A DNA stretch of 64,000 nucleotides from Sitta carolinensis. Taxonomy: Eukaryota > Chordata > Aves > Passeriformes > Sittidae. The notes beneath the pieces were generated by a model. It did no database searches and had not been told where the DNA came from. It worked only from the letters and a program-made list of their open reading frames with translations. Of this stretch, positions 1 to 13,067 are shown piece by piece. The stretch is taken from assembly GCA_032173965.1 (NCBI GenBank), contig CM063284.1:138111625-138175624 (forward strand), written 5' to 3'. Within the stretch, counting starts at the first letter, position 1. Every line of letters starts with the position of its first letter. The position numbers and the translations under genes are program-made.

Positions 1-2168
1 TTAAACCCAAGTCATAAAATGTCACTAAGGACTACAAATATGCTCACTCACAGCATTTGTTACTAGCAGTACTGAAGTAATTTTTGCATGTTTCCTGCTT
101 AGGAAAACAGCTGACGCCCAGCTTGGCTGAGGGAATTGGTGTATTCTTGGCTTTACTTCAAGTGATCTTTCCATTATATGACAGCTGATTTATCACAGAT
201 GAATCCCAGCCATATACCTGAAACTCAAATTTAAATTATTGTTATATTTGTCATTTTTTCCCAGATTTGAAATAAGTTACCAGTTTTTATTTGAAATGTG
301 AGGGTACTAATGATATTACATTATTTGCAGCATTCTATAATTAATGAATTTTCAATTAATTTTTTTTTCACTATTATTAGAGGCAGCTGAAATTGCCTCT
401 TCCTACTTCCATTTGCTCTTTTCCTGGTTTTGGTATTGCATTGTTATCACTCTTTAAAGAGTTTCTCCAGCTGTAGCTTTTGTTGAAATGTATGAGCTGA
501 AGATAATTGCCATTTTTTATATAGTTATGTTGTTATAATGTCTCCGTCTTGCCAAAATTTGCATACATTGCCTGTTACACATTCAACTCTTTTATCCAAG
601 CTAGAAGACAGACAACCTTGCCTATTATAAGGATGTTTTCTGAGCAAAGGGGATGTCTTGAGATTCACTCTGATTTCCAAAATTTTTCTTAGGTACATAT
701 TAGTCCAGTTTCTTTTTAAATAACATAAGGGAGAGTGGGGGCATTTCTAGAGAACATGGACATTTGTTTCTTTTTTTTCTTACACTGGCTTTGCCTTTGT
801 GCTGTTTCAGAGAAAAGTAGCCAAATGTCGGAACTGGTGGTGCCAAAGGTTTATCTGTGGTAAACTCTCAGAGAAGATGAAACCTTTTGATATCAATTAT
901 CCAAGCTTTATCAGTAAATATGATAATTCTTTATGAAAAGGTAAAAAGGGTTTTTTAATTCCTTTGGAAGCATATAAACAAATGAGAAAATTCAAAGCAA
1001 AACTGCTCAGACACTACTGAATCCCTGCTGATAGCAAGAAAAGTATATCAAAAGCTAATGCAGTCCTCTTTCACTACTCCTCTGGGAAGAAATCGATTCT
1101 CAAAAGCTTAGTTTGAGTCAAAAGTCCAGTTCAATGGTTCATGACCTTTTTAACAAATCTGGGCTGAGTTTTAGTTTTATACAGGTAGAGTTAAATACTT
1201 CATTTTTAGTTTAATCCTCATGACTTGCATATTTGGATCATTTTGCAACCTTCTTTCTTTTAGGTTTCTACTTCTGTGGAGTATTTAGTCATCTTTGTAC
1301 GAAATTTTCTACATAGACCTTTCTACTTTTTGCATTTCTACTTATGGAACCTGTTACACAGTTCAAAGCTGAGCTATTCCAGAAAGTGACTGTTCAATGT
1401 TCATGTAGACAACTACTCAGCATCAAAGACGAAATACCCACAACTTACTGCAGCTCAGATTTTCTGCAGTCAGCATTTGCCACTGCAAAAAGTCTAGCTC
1501 GGAATCATGCACATTCAAGACCACAAATCTTAAATAAACCCTTTATATTTATTTTTTTTATTTATACCCTTTGGTATTAATCTGTGACAAGCTGAGGATA
1601 GCTGTTTGTACCAATGAAGTGTATTTTGTGCTGCTGAGTAATCAGCTCTATTTTGTCCATGCAGATTTTAACACCTGCTTATCTCTCTCTCCAAAGGTGA
1701 GTCTTTTAGAAACTGCCAAATTTTGCATCCCAAGAGAGGAAGGGCTGTTGCAACTTGATAATTTTATGTCCAGTCAGTAGTAAGGCTGATCCTGTATTTT
1801 AAATAGGTATTTTCTCTCTCTCTCTCCATCCATATGTATGTATTTACATGGTTCAATACATATAGATCAGTACAGATACAAACCACACCGTACCAACTCA
1901 AATACAACGAGCACAAATGGCCTGATCCTGTTCCACTCCTGGCTGATCAAGGAAAAAACATCACTGGAAATTATGTACGTATATAAATGGCTGTTGCCTC
2001 TGGATCCTAGGATAGTGCATGACCAGCACATCAACATATCAACCCCTAATGTTCATAACCCCACTCCAATTGTTGATACCATGACATAACCACAAAACCC
2101 TGGTCACATGGATGAGGAGACACATGACCCTTAATTTCCTCTACTAACAAACCTTAGACAGTCTTATC
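1..2168. other. AT-rich non-coding DNA, no feature seen
   Basis: No gene, RNA gene or recognisable mobile element is visible. Open frames are below 85 codons and show no domain, codon bias or splice context that I can support. A short CT run lies near 1813-1828. Confidence 0.6.
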
Positions 2169-3433
2169 TGTAGGAGACCAAAAGGAAAAAAACAGTTCAG
2201 CCCTGGAAAAGAAAAATCAATCCAGGAGGAACACCCCTCTGAGACCAAAGTGGGAAGGGCCATCTGCCATAAGGTCTCTGTAAGCACAAGTTTATATGTT
2301 GAACCTTATTGGTTGTTACAGTTGGTGCCACTCAAAGTGGCTTGGTTCATCCCTGTTTACCTTAGTTCAACCTCCCGTTGCCTAATATGTACCTCCCATA
2401 GAATGTTCTCCCCTTCCCTGAACCCTGTTGGTCCCAGTTTGCCACAGTATCCCACCCCTTGTTCCTCCCCTGCTAACCCTTTGGTCAGCCGGCTGGCTGG
2501 CTGCCCCTCCTCTGCGGGAATGCTGGAATTGTTTGATAAGTTTTAGTGATAAGTATAGTATAGTTATATTCGTTATTTTAGTGTAGTTTTTTTTCTAGTC
2601 TCTGTAAAGGGGGCCCCCTGCTTTAGGAAACATCTGGTCAGACTCCTGATAAGAGTTCCCAAGACAACCCCGGCCTCTGCCCAGAGACCGTTTGCCATCG
2701 GTTTTCCCCGAGATAAGCTTCTGTCCACCCTAGCAATGTAGCTTCCTCCCTCGGTCCATCAATCATCTTCAAGGTCCAGTGCGGTCCAAGACTTTCAGAG
2801 GTTGATGGATCCCCCAGAGACCCCTCCCCAACTTACTTTAAGTTGTCTTATTGGTTTGTAATCTGTATCCACCCCACCCCCATCTCCCTTTGGATAAAAA
2901 CCCCCTTGTAACCCAGGTTCGGGGTCTCTCATGCCTGAGGCACCGGGCCTGGGGTCAGGGGCTTCCCAACCCCTAAAACCTATGTTCCCAGATGTCTCTG
3001 AGAGTCCCCTCTTTGAAACCACAGCCGTGACAGCATAGGCTAAGGTGCTGCAGAGCCAAGTACCCACACACGATACTGTCAAGGCGTATGAGAGCTAGTG
3101 GGCGGTCAAGCCGAACGCCAGGCTGACCAGAGATACGCACGACGACACTCCTCTGCGCCAGTTTTACCTGCCCCCAATGGCCCTTGACCCTCAGATCCAC
3201 CCCCTCATTCCCATATAAAACCCCTTGTTCTCCCCTCAATTTTGTCTTTTTCCCTGGATTTCCCTGAGGTCAATAAAGCTCTCTTGGATCTCCACATTGA
3301 GACCCATCCTTTTGCCTCTATTGTCAGCTACTTTAGAAAGCGTCTTTCGGACTCGGTACCTGCGGGTCACTTGCAGGTTCACTGAAGCTGGCAGCGCTTC
3401 ACTCATCTAGTAGCTGGCCTGTGGGTCTCCACA
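2169..3433 (+). mobile_element. LTR-like retroviral sequence (endogenous retrovirus relic)
   Basis: This GC-richer block carries retroviral LTR signals on the plus strand. There is a TATA box (TATAAAA, 3214-3220) and a poly(A) signal (AATAAA, 3272-3277) about 55 bp later, followed by a U5-like stretch of roughly 155 bp. The ends form short inverted termini: TGTAGGAGACC at 2169 against GGTCTCCACA ending at 3433. No matching target-site duplication is visible. A second TATA-like sequence (ATAAAA, 2894-2899) lies 320 bp upstream in a similar context, so two LTRs may have merged here. The sequence just right of 3433 reads on the minus strand as a purine-rich tract followed by TGTGG, which would fit a minus-strand 3' LTR instead. 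Orientation and left boundary are therefore uncertain. No gag, pol or env remains. Confidence 0.55.
3214..3277 (+). promoter_or_regulatory. LTR TATA box and poly(A) signal pair
   Basis: TATAAAA at 3214-3220 is followed by AATAAAGC at 3272-3279. The close spacing is typical of the end of U3 and the R region in class I-type retroviral LTRs. It is the strongest argument for plus-strand orientation of the surrounding LTR. Whether it is active cannot be judged from sequence. Confidence 0.5.
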
Positions 3434-4260
3434 TTTCCCCCTTTGCCTCATGCCCAAACATGCACTCTGCATGAAGGCAACTCACAAGTAGGTGGTTTAG
3501 ATCTCTGGCCTTGCTCATAGCCCTCCGTGAGATCCCCTAATCTCAGTAGCTGGATTGGACAAACTCCAGTTTTCAGTCTCTCCAGTTGTCAGTCTCAACA
3601 CCTCTGCATTCTCCTGTATTTGAGTAAACATGGCACCCCTGATACCTGATTCCCATCCTTTTTATTCAACTCATTATCTAGTCCACCCTGAAGTTCTCTA
3701 GAAAATTGCCAGCACCTTCGTGCACACACACTACAGTGTGCATATGTTCCTGTCTCTTCTGCTTCTGGCACCACAGACACAAAGACCCTTTGCCCACTCC
3801 AGCTGCTGCTGCACTCAGACTTCCACAGGAGCACATGAGTGCCCAATAGAGTCGTCACTTAGGAAAGGAGATAGAAAGGCAGTTTATTTGGAATAGAGAA
3901 CTGACCTCATTGACCAGGAACAGGCCTGGTCTAGAAAAGCATAAGATCCCCTTCTTACAAAAGACCAGCCCATTTTATCTCCTTATCCTTCTATTTTCCC
4001 CATTTCTAATCACCTTGATCCCTCCCTTGCCCCCCCCCTTTGGCTCCTTTCCTAAATATTTCATTATCTTGTGCAGTCCCAAATACTCTTTTTTGGCACA
4101 GAAAGTGCCATCTCCCAGATTAGGGGGCTGCTCCTGTGGAGTCAGTGCTGGGACTCACCAAGTGCAACGGGCTCATAATGCTTTCCTGAGATAGGCCAGG
4201 GGACAATGGAACAGGGGCTCATGTCTCTGGCTCAGGGTAAAGAGATTTCTCTGGGCAAAA
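3434..4260 (-). mobile_element. Possible minus-strand LTR / retroviral relic
   Basis: Read on the minus strand, a TATA-like ATAAAA (3973-3978) is followed about 85 bp later by AATAAA (3883-3888), an LTR-like spacing. Next to the neighbouring LTR, 3434-3447 reads on the minus strand as a purine tract (GGCAAAGGGGGAAA) directly before TGTGGAGACC, like a polypurine tract before a 3' LTR. A (C)9 run lies near 4030. No terminal repeats, target duplication or coding remnant could be matched. The boundaries are guesses, and this could be two decayed fragments. Confidence 0.35.
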
Positions 4261-7200
4261 TTAACATTTAATCATCTCCTATCATGATGGTGGCTTCTAT
4301 GGACTCATTTACCTTTACTAGTAGTAAAACAAAAATTATTTTAGAAAAATGGCTACAACAGCATAGGTTGAGCATTGGCTGAGAAACTCAACCAAAATTA
4401 CTAAGTTTCTATGAACAATTTTTGAAAATTAAGTTTTATAACATTATTTTTGAGCCCTGCTTCTGAAATATCAGTTGATAAAAGACTATAGGTCTACATT
4501 AAACAGATTATACACAAACAAAAGCAGAGTTCTGTGATGTATTCTAATGTTACACTTTTATACAAATTCTTACTCAATGAGGATAATTTAAATTAATTGA
4601 ATAGAATTTACTTCACTGACAGCTACACGTCTTACTGGACAGGAAGGAAACCATTGTGAAATATCTTAATTTTATTACACTTCTGATAGATAACATTCTG
4701 AAAGGTGGAGTAAAATAAAATCTTCAAAGATATATTGTATCAAGTCAGTTCATAAAACTTACACAAAAATGAGTAACAAATTTCTCTCAAATTGCAAAAC
4801 ATAACAGGATGTGGACTCCCAGAATTATTCCATTCAGTGAAGAGTTTGTGGAAAAAAATTGTTAACAAATATGAAAAGCAGATTAAACTAATGTGAGATG
4901 ATATTGTTCAGAAAAATACCTTGTACTATAGTGGGTAAAGGTATTAAGTATGCTTTAAAATTGAAGTAATTACAAGAAAAAACATTTCCTGGCACATATT
5001 AAGACATGTGTCGAATCTAAGAATCTGTGAACAAATATTCAATGCCTTTGGTATTAGTGAGTTTCTCCCCTTAGTTTAAGAAAAAGAGATAATTGGGTTA
5101 TAATGCTTAGTAGTCTTATAAACGTGGTAAAAAGTTCTGAAAGTAATATTTCTGCAAAACCAAAATTACGAAGTTGTTTAGGCTGGAGAAGAGAATATGA
5201 GGATATATGAAGAGTGTTAGCACTCTGAATGAAAACAGTGTTTAAGAGTGTCTACTGCTCAGTGTTTAGTCAGAAGAGCACAAGAATCAAGTGGCAGAAA
5301 GGGAAATTTAAATCACATATTAGAGATAAAAATCCACAAAAAACCCCACCCAACCTGAAATAAGTGAGCTGTAGAATTCCTGTTACTGAAGGTTTTCTGG
5401 AAACAGTGTTAACAAATGCTTCATAAATAATCCAGGTGTCATCCTAGAGAAAGGCAATAGACTGGAGTCTATGGACAAGCTCTTCCAACTGCTTGCATAT
5501 AGGATTTATTACTGACAATGTCTCTCTAGTCATACCATTTTTTCTTGTAAATGTAGTGTGTGTGCAATTTGATTAGATAGATACGTACTCTTTCAATAAA
5601 TGCATGAAACATCACAAGCAAAAATGTCATAATCTGATATTAAAATCATATTTAACGATGAAGCAAGTTTTACATGTCTTCCTTCAACTTTTGCTTCTAG
5701 TACAGGTGATTTAATTGTGGGCTGTAAAATCTGCCTCATAAGTCCCTTAAATTAAAAAATGAAAGGCTTGAAATTATCTGGTTTAGGAATTTTAGGGGAT
5801 GGGACCAAGTAGTGGCTTTGCTTCTTTAAGACCTGCTTTTAAAGAATTAAATCTTTACCTTTAATGTTTATTTGGTATCTCTGGTAGTTTATCTATTACT
5901 TTCCTGGGGCACCAGAGAAACAAAAAACAGGTGTCCAAAATTTACACTAGTTAATATTACATGTAGCTTTTAGTGGACCTGAGCAAACAAATCGCAACAT
6001 GGTATATTCCTCGATTTTCTGAGAGAAGTTCACACACATTTCAGATATATTATTTACTCAGGGGCATTTGAGTAATTCAAGATTTGATGTTATAATTTGT
6101 ATATTTATTTCAAAACAGGGTATTTTAAATATATATATATATACTTTTATATATATATATATGCATCTATCTATATATATATGCTTATAAATTCTCACAC
6201 ACACAGTTTATTAGTTTAATAAGTCTAATTGTATAATTCCTAGCTTTCAAATGAATGACAACAGTCCAAATCAGTTTGCTAAATATTAATATGCTTAGCC
6301 TTAGTTCTAGTTGTTGGGAAGTATTTGGGGTATTGATGATAAGAAGGAGTTTAAAACCAAAATTGTATTGGTCATGACATAATAGAAGGTATTCAAAACT
6401 AGTGTTGGAATATGCATACTTCACTAAGCATTTTTATTCCATTTTGTTTCTCTGCTGAGCAGTTAGTAAACTATTATGTACCTCTGTTTTGAACTTGTTC
6501 CACATTCTTTTGTCTTTTACCAGCAGAGCATACATGACAGTTATAGTGAACAAAATGAAAAAAAAGGAAACAACCAAACATTTTGAATGTTGAAAATGCT
6601 ATTTTTGCTTATTTGTCTCTTTTTCGGTTTTGCCTTTTTTTGTATCTCAAAAAGCAGACTTGCTGAGTCAAAGAAGGCTCCTTGCCACAATACATAAATA
6701 ATTCTTGTCCCGGAGGATAACCAGAGACACGGAAATTACTCATTTCTAGTCTCAAATATCCACTCTTACAGCAGTGTCTATGACTCCTAGGGTTCTCATT
6801 CTTGCTGAGGGATTTTATATGCATGGTTCTCTCTAGCACAATATTTTAGCATAGAAAGACTTCTGATACTATGGGATTCTAGCATCACTCCTATAAACTG
6901 CAGAAGTGCTGTTGTTCTGTACCATAGCACAGGGAATTGAAACACAAAGAAGTTGTTTCACCTCAGATCCCAAGGCCACATCAGTGCCAGATCTGGTACC
7001 TGGGGTTTAGGAAGAGATGCTAAGAGTTCAAAGGGTTGCAAAGCTCAGGGTTGCAAAGTTATGTGGTCAAGTTCCTTGTGCTCCCTGTTTAGCAGAAGGA
7101 CTCAGTCATAATCCAGAATCCTTAGGCCTGCATTTCTTTCACCAGAATTCAATCACAAAGTACAAACTGGAGTAAAAATGTAAATTGCCTTGCCAACAGA

Positions 7201-10200
7201 TGGAAAATTTTTGCTGATGAACAGCCTGAGAAATATTGACAATATGGAGACAGAGCTTGTGGTACAGCCAGTGTCTAAATCTGAACAATCAGCATGTGCC
7301 ATAACCACCAAATCCATTTTTCAAATAAAAATTTTTCTGAAGAAAATCTTTTCAGACTGGGAAAAGTCATTGATCCCTAGTAAGGTAATCAAGACAAGTG
7401 ACATGTCTGAATTAAACCCTCCATGCATTTGAATTTCACTCCTCAGTTTGGGTGAAATTCTTGGCTATCCTTGTTCAACAGTAGTTTTATTCTTGAGGTA
7501 AATGAAGAATAAATCCTTTACTTGTCACTATATCTTGTCTTATGTCCGTCCAAGAACAGTTCCTTCATTTACTTGACTATGAAAGAAGCAAGGGCTTGTA
7601 TACACATCAGGCTTAATAAAGAAAAGAGGTTGCATTATCCCATGTTTTTCAAAGATTTCTATTCTTGAATTAACAGTCTTTTTCTGAAGAATGAGAAAAT
7701 ATGACAGGGGATATTTAATAACATCTTGAAAGAGAGTGAATAGAAAAACACAACTGGCATGAGGATGGTGACAATTTTTAATGGTTTTAGGCAAACACTT
7801 CAAGTAATTTTTTTTCATATAATTGTAAACCTAACTTTTCCTATAAGCTGATAAGACAACTACTCTGTATTGACACACCTTGTCTAGAATGTATTTCTCT
7901 CCTTTTTTTAAGTCTTAAACTATGATAGGTACATTTGTTCAGAAAAAAAGCTGTGATGTGAAATGCTGCAAAACTTGCAGGCATATGAGTTTCATTTTGA
8001 TGATATTTGGAGAATCTATAGTTCTTCATGAACTATTAAACTTATTAATAACTGGGAGAAAAATTCTGGAGAAAATGTATTCCTCCTTAATATTTTGAAA
8101 TGGAAAGTAATGGTTATTTTAAAGGAATACTGACATTTCAATGAGTACCATTCACAGATTAAAACTTCACTGTGAAGGCTACTGTAGAGCCTATTCCATG
8201 GCCATTCACTGAACTGTTGATTTTAGTGAGTCAGCTTCCTAAATTTTTTTTATCTTCTTTTAAAGACACTTGCCACTCAAAAACCTCTTGTATAGAAATA
8301 TAAATGGAATATTCAGCATTTATTCCTAGCTTGTTTTGCATTTCTTGGGTGACTGTTAATTATCAGCAGGACTTTATAAACATTATAAATTTTCACCTAA
8401 AGGCCTGTTTTTAAATTGATAGAATATTTTCAATGTAGAGTATGAAGCTATAAAAAATAAGGTATGTTAACTTAAGTTTTAATTAATTCCAAAGAATCTT
8501 TTCAGAATGAGTTATAATATTGACCTGTGCTGCACCATATGACAGAAACTTAGCTGAAAGAGAGTACCTTAGAGGATAGGAGAGGGGTATTTTTTTGTTT
8601 TTGTTTATGTTCGGGTTTTGAAGGGCTAAAAGGTAGAAACATATTTGGATTCAAGCCAAAAAATAAAAAGAACTGGTTGACAAAAACAAAACCCAAATTG
8701 TCTCATGAAATTAAAAATATCTTGATTATAGTATTCCATCTGTGTTGATTTCACTGTGAAGTCTACATGAATTTTTGTAAAGGCACTTGCCAGGGAGATA
8801 ATCAAGTTAAGCTGCTCAATCATAAGAAAGCTACTATAGATTCCTACTCATACTTCCTTCAAACATGATACACACATTCTTCACTGGAGTCATGCTGCTG
8901 ATTATAGCCTGAAACCACTTTTAAATTAAGGTTTATTGGGTCAAGGTTGTGGGCTTTCTGTTGTTGCTGTTTCTGGTTTTGGTTTATTGTTTTTTTTTTT
9001 TTTTTATTCCAGAGGAACTTCACAAGACTTTGGAGGTATGTCATTGCTTTGGGAAATGGGATTGTTGAAAACACATCTCTTCTTGATAAGGATCTGTATT
9101 ATTATAATACAGGGGAGTTTTGCACATTATTATGGGTTTTGCTACAGTCTCAACTGGGGAAGAAATTTTTGTTGATCTCAATACTGAAATATAATATGCA
9201 TAAGACCTTAAGAGTTTGATATTTAAAATCATTGATTTTCTCCAAAATATAATTTTTTGAATGGCAAGAGTAAGCAATCTTCTCAGGTTTACACAGATCA
9301 AGAGTCTACTAAACTCTAGCAGTTTAAACTGGTACTCTGAATAAGATTTTCTTGAGGTATGAATTAAAACAGAAAAATACAACATACTTTACACATTAGC
9401 TAAGCATTGCAGTTACCATGATGATAGTGCCTTACATTCTAGTAAAAGTAAAAAAGAATTTATATGACATATTAAATCCAAAGATTATGAGTCTAAAAAC
9501 ATTACTTATTGGGGAAAATAAAAGAAAACAAAACATTGTCATATCATTTCATATTTAGGATTGATGTGCCGCAAACAAAACAAACTGAGCATTTGATTTA
9601 AATGGAACAAGTCAGATGTCTCAAATATAAAATCGACCTTGTCATTTAACATGAAATACACTTTACAGAACCCTTATACTTACCTATGATTAAAATACCC
9701 AGGATGGGATAGTCAGAATGCAAAACTGGTGAGGATTTATAGGTATGGGAGGATAAATATTTTCCAAGTATATCAGATATTCTGATCTCTGAAAATTCTC
9801 TAGAGATGTCTTTTAGTATTTATACTTTAGTCAGAATCTCATTTACAGTTCTAAAAAAAATGTCTACATTTGATAGTTTTGGGGTTTATGTCATAAACAT
9901 GGGTTTAGAAGCAGAAATTCTTGCATAAACAGTCTACCACAGAAGTAAAAGTGTTGGTTAGACAAGGGAAAGATATCCTTTGAAAATAAGTAGAAGAGAG
10001 ATTTGAAGTGGGAAAACACCTTTCTTTTTATGTCTAATGGGAAAATGTGCTTAAATTTTGCATTGGTTTATTTTATAAATGTTATACCAGTAATTTTAGC
10101 AACAGGCATGAGTTTGGGAAAAAGCCTTTATAAACCGCTTTTTTTAAAGTCATTGAAAACTCCAACTTTCACAGAACTATATTTACAATTACAGCTTATA

Positions 10201-10247
10201 CTGAGCGGAGTTCTACACATCACTTCTCTGGGAAACTGATTTAAAGT
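4261..10247. other. AT-rich non-coding DNA, no gene seen
   Basis: About 6 kb of AT-rich sequence without a recognisable gene or mobile element. Frames are at most 114 codons, AT-driven and without recognisable domains. The only structured elements are a (TA)n microsatellite at 6127-6184 and a short poly(T) near 8989-9006. Confidence 0.6.
6127..6184. repeat. (TA)n microsatellite, interrupted
   Basis: Alternating TA runs interrupted by CTTT and GCATCTATC segments, about 58 bp. Probably length-variable; no coding context. Confidence 0.9.
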
Positions 10248-10790
10248 CCAAGACTCACAGAATATCCTGAGTTGGAAGGGACCCATGGGGATCATCTAAG
10301 TCCAGCTCCTGGTCCTGCACCGGACACCTCAATAGTCACACCATGTACCTGGAAATGTTGTCCAAACACTTCTTGAATTATGTCAGGCTTGGTGCTGTGA
10401 CCACTTCCCTGGGGAGCCTCTTCCAGTGCCCAGACACCCTCTGGGTGAAGTACTTTTTTCTCCTGGCACAACTTCAGGCTATTCCCTGGGGTCCTGTTGC
10501 TGAACAGAACAGTGTCTGCCCCTCTGCTCGCCCTTATGAGAAACCTCTAGACTGCGATGAGGTCTCCCCTCAGTCTTGTCTTCTCTAGGGTGAACAGACC
10601 AAGAAACCTCAGTCAATTCCCCTCTAGACCTTTCACTGTCTTTGTTGTCCTCCTTTGGAATGTCCTGTAAAACTTTATAACCTTCTTATATTGCTGTGCC
10701 CAGAAATGCACACAAGACTAGAGCTGAGGTCCAGGATATGGTTGGCCCTCCTAGCTGCTAAGGCACACAGTTAATGATAATACTCCATCT
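10248..10790 (-). mobile_element. CR1 LINE fragment, 3' part
   Basis: The left end reads CACAGAATATCCTGAG followed by TTGGAAGGGACC, the reverse complement of the CR1 3' end. The following sequence matches the antisense CR1 3' region: GGGGATCATCTAAGTCCAGC, the CTCTTCCAGTGCC segment, and TCTTCTCTAGGGTGAACAGACC. The copy is truncated at its 5' end, which lies on the right near 10790. It retains no intact reverse-transcriptase frame and is a dead insertion. The 81-codon frame inside it is not a gene. Confidence 0.9.
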
Positions 10791-11309
10791 GGATTAAAGC
10801 ACTATGGCATCTAGTGAATTTTCTATTCCACTGCAATCATCTATGAATACTGATATCATGTATCCTGCATTAAGTACCTATAAAAAGAAATGGCTCTGCT
10901 AAATATTAAAATAGTGAAGTAAACATTATAAAATATTAAACAAAAAATGCTAAATATAATTAAATATGAATATTGCTGAATCTAGAAGTAAGTTATTATA
11001 CTTAATTCTATTAAATTTAATTATTTAATAATAATAATATTAACTATATTAATTATAAAAATATCTGAAGAAACCCCAAAACATAAATATAGTGAAGAAA
11101 GAAAAGTAAAAGAAAATTTGTTCACTCCTATTGAAAACAATAACCTGTAATGGTAGCCTGTAAAATTAATTTCTTTTTGGATTCCTGTAAAGGATGGATG
11201 GCACATCAAGCAGGCTTAGGTACTCATCAACTTTTCTGCCTTTGCCTTCACCATCAAATACTCCAGCCATACTTCCTCAGTCACAGAAGGCACAGCAATG
11301 AAGGGGAGA
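10791..11309. other. AT-rich spacer between CR1 copies
   Basis: Very AT-rich, with ATTTAATTATTTAATAATAAT-type runs near 11015-11050. No gene is seen. Confidence 0.6.
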
Positions 11310-11917
11310 GAAAAGGGCTCTGGCTGTAGAAGACAATCAGGTTCAAGGACCTAATGAGATGCATCCATGGGTCCTGAGGGATCTGGTGTAGGAAGTGGCT
11401 GTGCCACAATCAATCACTTTTTAGAAATCATGGCAGTTCACTGAAGTTCCCATTGACTGGAAAAGGGGAAGCATAACTCAGGAAGGATATCAATCTTTTG
11501 GAGTGACTCCAGAGGAAGAACATGAAGATAATCACCTCTCCTATGAGGACAAGCCGACAGTTGGATTGTTCAGCCTGGAAAAGGGAGGCTCTGGGGAGAT
11601 CTTACAGCACATTCCAGTGCCTAAAGGGGGCCTGAGTAGAGCCAGAGGGGGACTTTTGGCAAGGACATTGGGACAGAGGGGAATGGCTGCAAACTGAGAG
11701 AGGATAAATTTAGATTAAATATTAGGAAGAACTTTACTGTGGTGAGGCACAGGAACAGGTTACCCAAAAAGGTTGTGTTTGCTCCATGCCTCTGATATTC
11801 ACAGCCAGGTTGGATGGGGCTCTGAGCAACCTGATTTAGTATCCTTGCCCATGGCAGGGGAGTTGCAACAAGATGACCTTTAAGGTCCCTTCCAACCCAA
11901 ACCATTCTATGATTCAA
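11310..11917 (+). mobile_element. CR1 LINE, internally deleted, sense orientation
   Basis: The 3' end is diagnostic: AAGGTCCCTTCCAACCCAAACC is followed by the CR1 tail ATTCTATGATTC at 11904-11915. Upstream are the familiar CR1 3' segments (TTAGGAAGAACTTTACTG, CACAGCCAGGTTGGATGG). The left part (about 11320-11480) resembles the reverse-transcriptase region, where a GGCAGTTCACTGAAGTTCCC stretch precedes a decayed DWKRGS-like reading. It then jumps at about 11490-11510 into the CTCCTATGAGGACA segment, so several hundred bases of the second reading frame are missing. No intact protein remains. Confidence 0.9.
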
Positions 11918-13067
11918 GGATGCAAGGTATGTTTCTTTCTCTTTAAAAAGTCAACTGACTAATATAACATTTAAAGGTTAAAAATTGTGTCAACAATTCT
12001 TTTCATAAATATTTTGTGCATGAAATATGATTGGGGTTTTTTTGTTATTTACAAAATAGCTTTGAAAACTACCAAATTTTCTAGGGCTGCAATGATGAAG
12101 GCTTATGGAGTTCATCATAGTCACAGAAGCAACTTGAAAACTACATCACGATATGATGGTAAAGGAATATTGTTTTTTACTGTTTGGTCTTAGAGTAATG
12201 TTGTAGTACAATGACCATTGTACTAAATGGTCAAATACATGATAAAATTTTATAGTATTTTTTTTATAAAATAAGTGTTTGTTGAAAAATTGCTTTCTTT
12301 TGAATAAAATCAGCAAGATAGCAAGAAAAATGGAACATGGTAATAAAGGAATTTCATTAATGTTTGCACATTTTTATCTGTGGAAAAATGTATCAAAAGT
12401 TGGGAAGATAAGAGATAGTGGTTCTTTGAGTAATTTTCTGAGCCAGAAATGTTTTATTTTCCCTCTGTCACCATTGCTGACATTTGCTTTTGAATAAAAA
12501 TGTTCTTTCTCTTTCCACTTTAATGTTATTCTTTATTCTTCAACAAAATCAAAACACTATGTTTATGACATGGTAGTCTACTGCTTGGAAGTAAGTGAAC
12601 TGTCAAAATGTCAACATGATGAATTCATTGTAGGATCACAGAGCAATATCATGTAGGTGTGTGAGGAAGAACAAAACGCTGATAATTAACAGAGGGTAAG
12701 AAAGTATTAAAACTTTTGAGAAGTTAATGGCTCTAATTTCGAGGAATGTAAATGTAAAGCATTCCCTACAGCATAAAGGAAAGTGTGCTTTGAAAAACAT
12801 TTCTGATGCTCCACACAGCAAGGCACTTGGAGTTCATCCAGAGGCTCCAGGCATCCACTGCTCTGGGCTGTTGTACTGCTGCTTTTACTTTTGTTCATTG
12901 GCACTTGTCACTTGCCACTCTGAGTCTTTAGTCTACATTGCCAGAAGAAATGCTTTCCAACTGCTCTGTGACTGAGTATGATCTCTAGGACTGGAAGTTG
13001 CTTATGGAGTTAAGTATATCCTGTATTTCCAATTTCCATAGACCTGAAGCAAACTTTAGATTTGAGA
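11918..13067. other. AT-rich spacer, no gene seen
   Basis: No domain-bearing frame or mobile element is recognised. A pair of overlapping short inverted repeats lies at 12204-12233. They are within what chance allows in AT-rich DNA. Confidence 0.55.

Noticed and set aside
12204..12233. Two overlapping, mutually exclusive hairpins (TAGTACAAT/ATTGTACTA and TGACCAT/ATGGTCA)
   Set aside because: Arms of 7-9 bp in AT-rich DNA are expected several times per window, and nothing nearby suggests a regulatory RNA.
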